From the NCBI RefSeq assembly GCF_017254915.1, contig NZ_JAFKCT010000001.1:124001-188000 (forward strand): a stretch of 64,000 bases of DNA, given 5' to 3'. The position numbers and the translations under genes were made by a program. Shown here piece by piece: positions 61,566 through 64,000 of this stretch (position 1 is its first letter; each line of letters begins with the position of its first letter). The notes beneath the pieces are model-generated. The model made no database searches. It saw only the letters and a program-made list of their open reading frames with translations, and had not been told where the DNA came from. Origin of the DNA: Algoriphagus oliviformis (lineage in GTDB: Bacteria; Bacteroidota; Bacteroidia; Cytophagales; Cyclobacteriaceae).

Positions 61566-62303
61566 ATGAAGGAAAGACTAGACCTAACCAAAATCCCCAA
61601 ACATATTGCAATCATCATGGACGGCAATGGCCGATGGGCCAAGAAGAAAGGCGCCATGAGAATCTTCGGGCACCGGCACGCCATCCAAGCGGTGAAGGAT
61701 GCCATCGAAGGAGCAGACAACCTGGGGGTAAAATACCTGACGCTATTTTCGTTTTCCACCGAGAATTGGTCCCGCCCACAGGACGAAGTAAAGGCCCTGA
61801 TGGAGCTTTTGGTCAAAACCATCATCGACGAGATCTCCCTGATGATGAAAAACAACGTCCGCCTGATCTCTATCGGCGATGTGGAGAGCCTTCCCCGTTC
61901 GGCCCAAGAAAAGCTGGAAGAGGCCAAAAGGCAAACCGAAACCAACACCGGAATTACCGTACTTCTGGCGCTCAGCTACAGCGGCCGGTGGGAAATCGCC
62001 CAAGCTACCAAACACATTGCCCAAAAAATCTCCGAGGGAAAACTGAAACCCGAAGACATCACCCAGCAGACTGTCGCTGATCACCTGAACACGGCCGGGA
62101 TACCCGATCCCGAGCTCATGATCCGCACCAGCGGGGAGTATCGGATCAGCAACTTCCTCCTCTGGCAGCTAGCCTACACCGAACTGTACTTTACTCCGGT
62201 GCTATGGCCGGACTTCAGGATGGAACACCTCTATGCCGCAGTCGAAGACTACCAAAAGCGCGAAAGAAGGTTCGGCAAGACCGGCGAGCAAGTTAAATCT
62301 TAA
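61566..62303 (+). CDS. uppS: Undecaprenyl diphosphate synthase (isoprenyl transferase)
   Basis: 245 residues. Makes the C55 carrier lipid for peptidoglycan and O-antigen. Signature IIMDGNGRWAKKKG (catalytic Asp, residues ~15-28), TLFSFSTENWSRPQDEV, and the C-terminal RTSGEYRISNFLLWQLAYTELYF. All conserved. The next gene, bamA, starts 7 bp after the stop. Confidence 0.96.
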   Translation: MKERLDLTKIPKHIAIIMDGNGRWAKKKGAMRIFGHRHAIQAVKDAIEGADNLGVKYLTLFSFSTENWSRPQDEVKALMELLVKTIIDEISLMMKNNVRLISIGDVESLPRSAQEKLEEAKRQTETNTGITVLLALSYSGRWEIAQATKHIAQKISEGKLKPEDITQQTVADHLNTAGIPDPELMIRTSGEYRISNFLLWQLAYTELYFTPVLWPDFRMEHLYAAVEDYQKRERRFGKTGEQVKS

Positions 62304-62310
62304 GTAATTG

Positions 62311-64000
62311 ATGAAAAGAAGTTTATTGATTCTGTGTTGTTTGATATGGTCTGCATCGGCCTATTCCCAGATCCGTCTGGGCCAAAGCCGCTACGCCTCC
62401 CAAAAGCCTGTCAACATTCTGGAGCTGAACTATGCAAAACCCCAGAAATTCAGAATTGCCGAAATCAAAGCGGTGGGGCTCTCCACCTTGGATGAGATTG
62501 CGATCATCTCCCTGTCCGGGCTCAAAGTAGACGACCGGATCGATGTGCCTGGGGACGCCATTTCCAATGCCCTGAAGAAACTCTGGGGGCAAGGCATCAT
62601 CGGTGACGTCAAAATCCTGGTCACCAAGATCGAAGGAGACGACATCTACCTCCTCCTGGACCTTACCGAGAGACCGAGGTTTTCGCGGGTGGAATTCTCC
62701 GGCATCAACAAAACCCAAGAAGGCGAGCTCCGCGACAAGGTCAACATCCGCGGGCGCGTGGTACGGGACGACGTCCTGAACACCGCCAAGCGCAACATCG
62801 AAAAATACTACCTCGACAAGGGCTACCTCAATACCGATGTCAAGATCTTCCAAGACCGCGACACCACCCTGCCCAACAGTGTCAAGCTCCGCTTTGACAT
62901 CGCCATCAACTCCAAGGTAAAAATCAACGAAATCCAGTTTCACGGCAACGAGGAACTGAGTGACCGAGCCCTGAAGGGCAAGATGAAAAAAACCAAGGAA
63001 CATGCCAGGGTAGCCGTATTCAAGGATCTCTACACCCGGGCCACTGACGCAGACGCGTCCAGCATCGCAAACAGCGTGCTCCACACCGACTCAGCCTCCG
63101 CTGACGATGTAAAAAACTACATCAGCAAAAACTTTAAGCTCAACTTTTTCGCAGGGTCAAAATACATCCCCAAAGAGTATCGTAACGACAAAGACGCGGT
63201 CATCAACTTCTACAACAGCCGAGGCTTCCGCGACGCCAAAATCCTCAACGATTCGGTTTACAACTTCTCCGAGGACAAGATCAACATCGACATCGATGTG
63301 GTCGAGGGCCGGAAATACTACTACCGGGATATCACCTTCTCGGGCAACTACATCCACCCCGACGCAGTCCTGCTCGCCAGGCTGGGTATCCAAAAAGGGG
63401 ATGTGTACGACAAGGAAAAGCTGGACAAGCGCCTCAACTATGACCCCCAGCGCGGGGACGACGTGAGCTCCCTGTACCAGGACGACGGCTACCTATTTTT
63501 CTCCATCGATCCGGTGGAAGTCAACGTCTCCGGCGACTCCATAGACTTGGAAATGCGGATCTTCGAAGGTCCTCAGGTGACGGTAAACAGCGTAAACATC
63601 AAAGGAAACGAGCGGACGTCCGACCACGTGGTCATGCGTGAGATCCGGATTTTGCCCGGGCAAAAGTTCAACCGAAGTGCCTTGGTAAGAACGATCCGCG
63701 AACTCTCCACCCTGGGCTATTTTGACCCGGAAAAGATCAACCCTGACCTCCGACCAAACTTTGAGGCGGCAACGGTGGATATTACCTTCGAACTGGAAGA
63801 AAGACCCAATGACCAAATCGAGCTCTCCGGTGGATGGGGAGGATTCTATAGATTTGTAGGTACTGTCGGCCTGGTGTTCAACAACTTCTCGGTGAGAAAT
63901 ATCGGGGACTTCAGCAAGTGGGATCCCCTGCCGGTGGGTGACGGACAGAAGCTTTCCCTCCGGGTACAAGCAAACGGAAGAACCTTCCAGAACTACTCCA
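62311..64000 (+). CDS. bamA: Outer-membrane assembly factor BamA (3' end outside window)
   Basis: 563 residues are visible from ATG at 62311, and the frame is still open at the window end. Signal peptide (MKRSLLILCCLIWSASAYSQ). Several POTRA domains follow, for example ERPRFSRVEFSGINKTQEGELRDKV, KVKINEIQFHGNEEL, YRDITFSGNYIHPDAVLLARLGIQKGDVYD and TVNSVNIKGNERTSDHVVMREIRILPGQ. The visible part ends as the barrel begins (IELSGGWGGFYRFVGTVGLVFNNFSVRN). BamA inserts beta-barrel proteins into the outer membrane; the SurA chaperones and the TamA-like protein in this window work on the same client class. Last gene of the nadK-porG-uppS-bamA cluster here. Confidence 0.97.
   Translation, partial: MKRSLLILCCLIWSASAYSQIRLGQSRYASQKPVNILELNYAKPQKFRIAEIKAVGLSTLDEIAIISLSGLKVDDRIDVPGDAISNALKKLWGQGIIGDVKILVTKIEGDDIYLLLDLTERPRFSRVEFSGINKTQEGELRDKVNIRGRVVRDDVLNTAKRNIEKYYLDKGYLNTDVKIFQDRDTTLPNSVKLRFDIAINSKVKINEIQFHGNEELSDRALKGKMKKTKEHARVAVFKDLYTRATDADASSIANSVLHTDSASADDVKNYISKNFKLNFFAGSKYIPKEYRNDKDAVINFYNSRGFRDAKILNDSVYNFSEDKINIDIDVVEGRKYYYRDITFSGNYIHPDAVLLARLGIQKGDVYDKEKLDKRLNYDPQRGDDVSSLYQDDGYLFFSIDPVEVNVSGDSIDLEMRIFEGPQVTVNSVNIKGNERTSDHVVMREIRILPGQKFNRSALVRTIRELSTLGYFDPEKINPDLRPNFEAATVDITFELEERPNDQIELSGGWGGFYRFVGTVGLVFNNFSVRNIGDFSKWDPLPVGDGQKLSLRVQANGRTFQNYS

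Noticed and set aside
62323..63084. 253-residue minus-strand frame over bamA
   Set aside because: bamA is conserved over the same region, so this is a shadow.

Overview
The window is a continuous piece of chromosome from a Bacteroidota bacterium, most likely of the Cytophagales (Cyclobacteriaceae-like). The evidence is a gliding/type IX secretion (T9SS) gene set (gldK, gldL, gldM, gldN, a porP/sprF homologue, sprE/porW, porG), Bacteroidota-specific families (DUF4271, DUF6952, long NusB, DUF1573), an atpBEFHAG cluster without atpDC, and repeated use of the phylum's TAnnTTTG -7 promoter element. The genus cannot be named from the sequence alone. Coding density is high, TTG starts are frequent, and no rRNA, tRNA, CRISPR array, intact IS element or prophage was seen.

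Layout. 1-4019: 3' end of acetyl-CoA synthetase (acs), a tiny membrane protein, a cNMP/CBS/DUF294 regulatory protein and a PolC/DnaQ-type exonuclease, a neighbourhood typical of acetate-activation loci. 4127-5863: an unusual pair, a four-repeat LGFP protein fused to a matrixin-like zinc protease, followed 12 bp later by a small HEAT-repeat protein. 6122-14082: purM, a ceramidase-like protein, DUF983, an AraC regulator, a methyltransferase, a glutaryl-CoA-dehydrogenase-like enzyme, a polytopic UbiA-like protein and an SGNH hydrolase. 14083-14463 holds the decayed C-terminus of an AAA ATPase. 14464-20159: F1Fo ATP synthase operon on the minus strand (atpZ, small membrane protein, atpB, E, F, H, A, G), with two internal hairpins.

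20372-27174: sprE/porW, a class A penicillin-binding protein and uvrC. 27187-36431 (minus): a long co-directional block that reads, in transcription order, TamA/BamA-like protein, DUF4271, hemD, porP/sprF, gldK, gldL, gldM, gldN. It ties outer-membrane insertion, haem synthesis and the T9SS motor/ring together. 36477-44344: hemW, a DciA-like DUF721 protein, an RsbU/RsbV/RsbW-type partner-switching module, and two consecutive SurA-like periplasmic chaperones, closed by a 23-bp perfect stem. 44445-52863: a coiled-coil protein, a lone ABC exporter with an Asp in the catalytic-Glu position, a Glu/Leu-type dehydrogenase with a textbook Bacteroidota promoter, then nusB-ytxH-DUF1573-yajC-ybbR-coaE and a bestrophin. 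52945-54124: a peroxide defence operon (ahpC, thioredoxin, DUF6952). Its upstream 460-bp gap holds a palindrome, a possible decayed regulator fragment and a REP/MITE-like inverted repeat. 54587-58920: serS, a lipoprotein, a 2-oxoglutarate oxygenase and chrA. 59002-64000: the conserved envelope cluster CBS protein, nadK, porG, uppS, bamA, with bamA running off the window.

Taken together the window is rich in cell-envelope biogenesis: two Omp85-type proteins, two SurA chaperones, PBP1A, UppS and most of the T9SS core. The least explained elements are the LGFP-protease/HEAT pair, the partner-switching module with no sigma factor beside it, and the ahpC upstream region.
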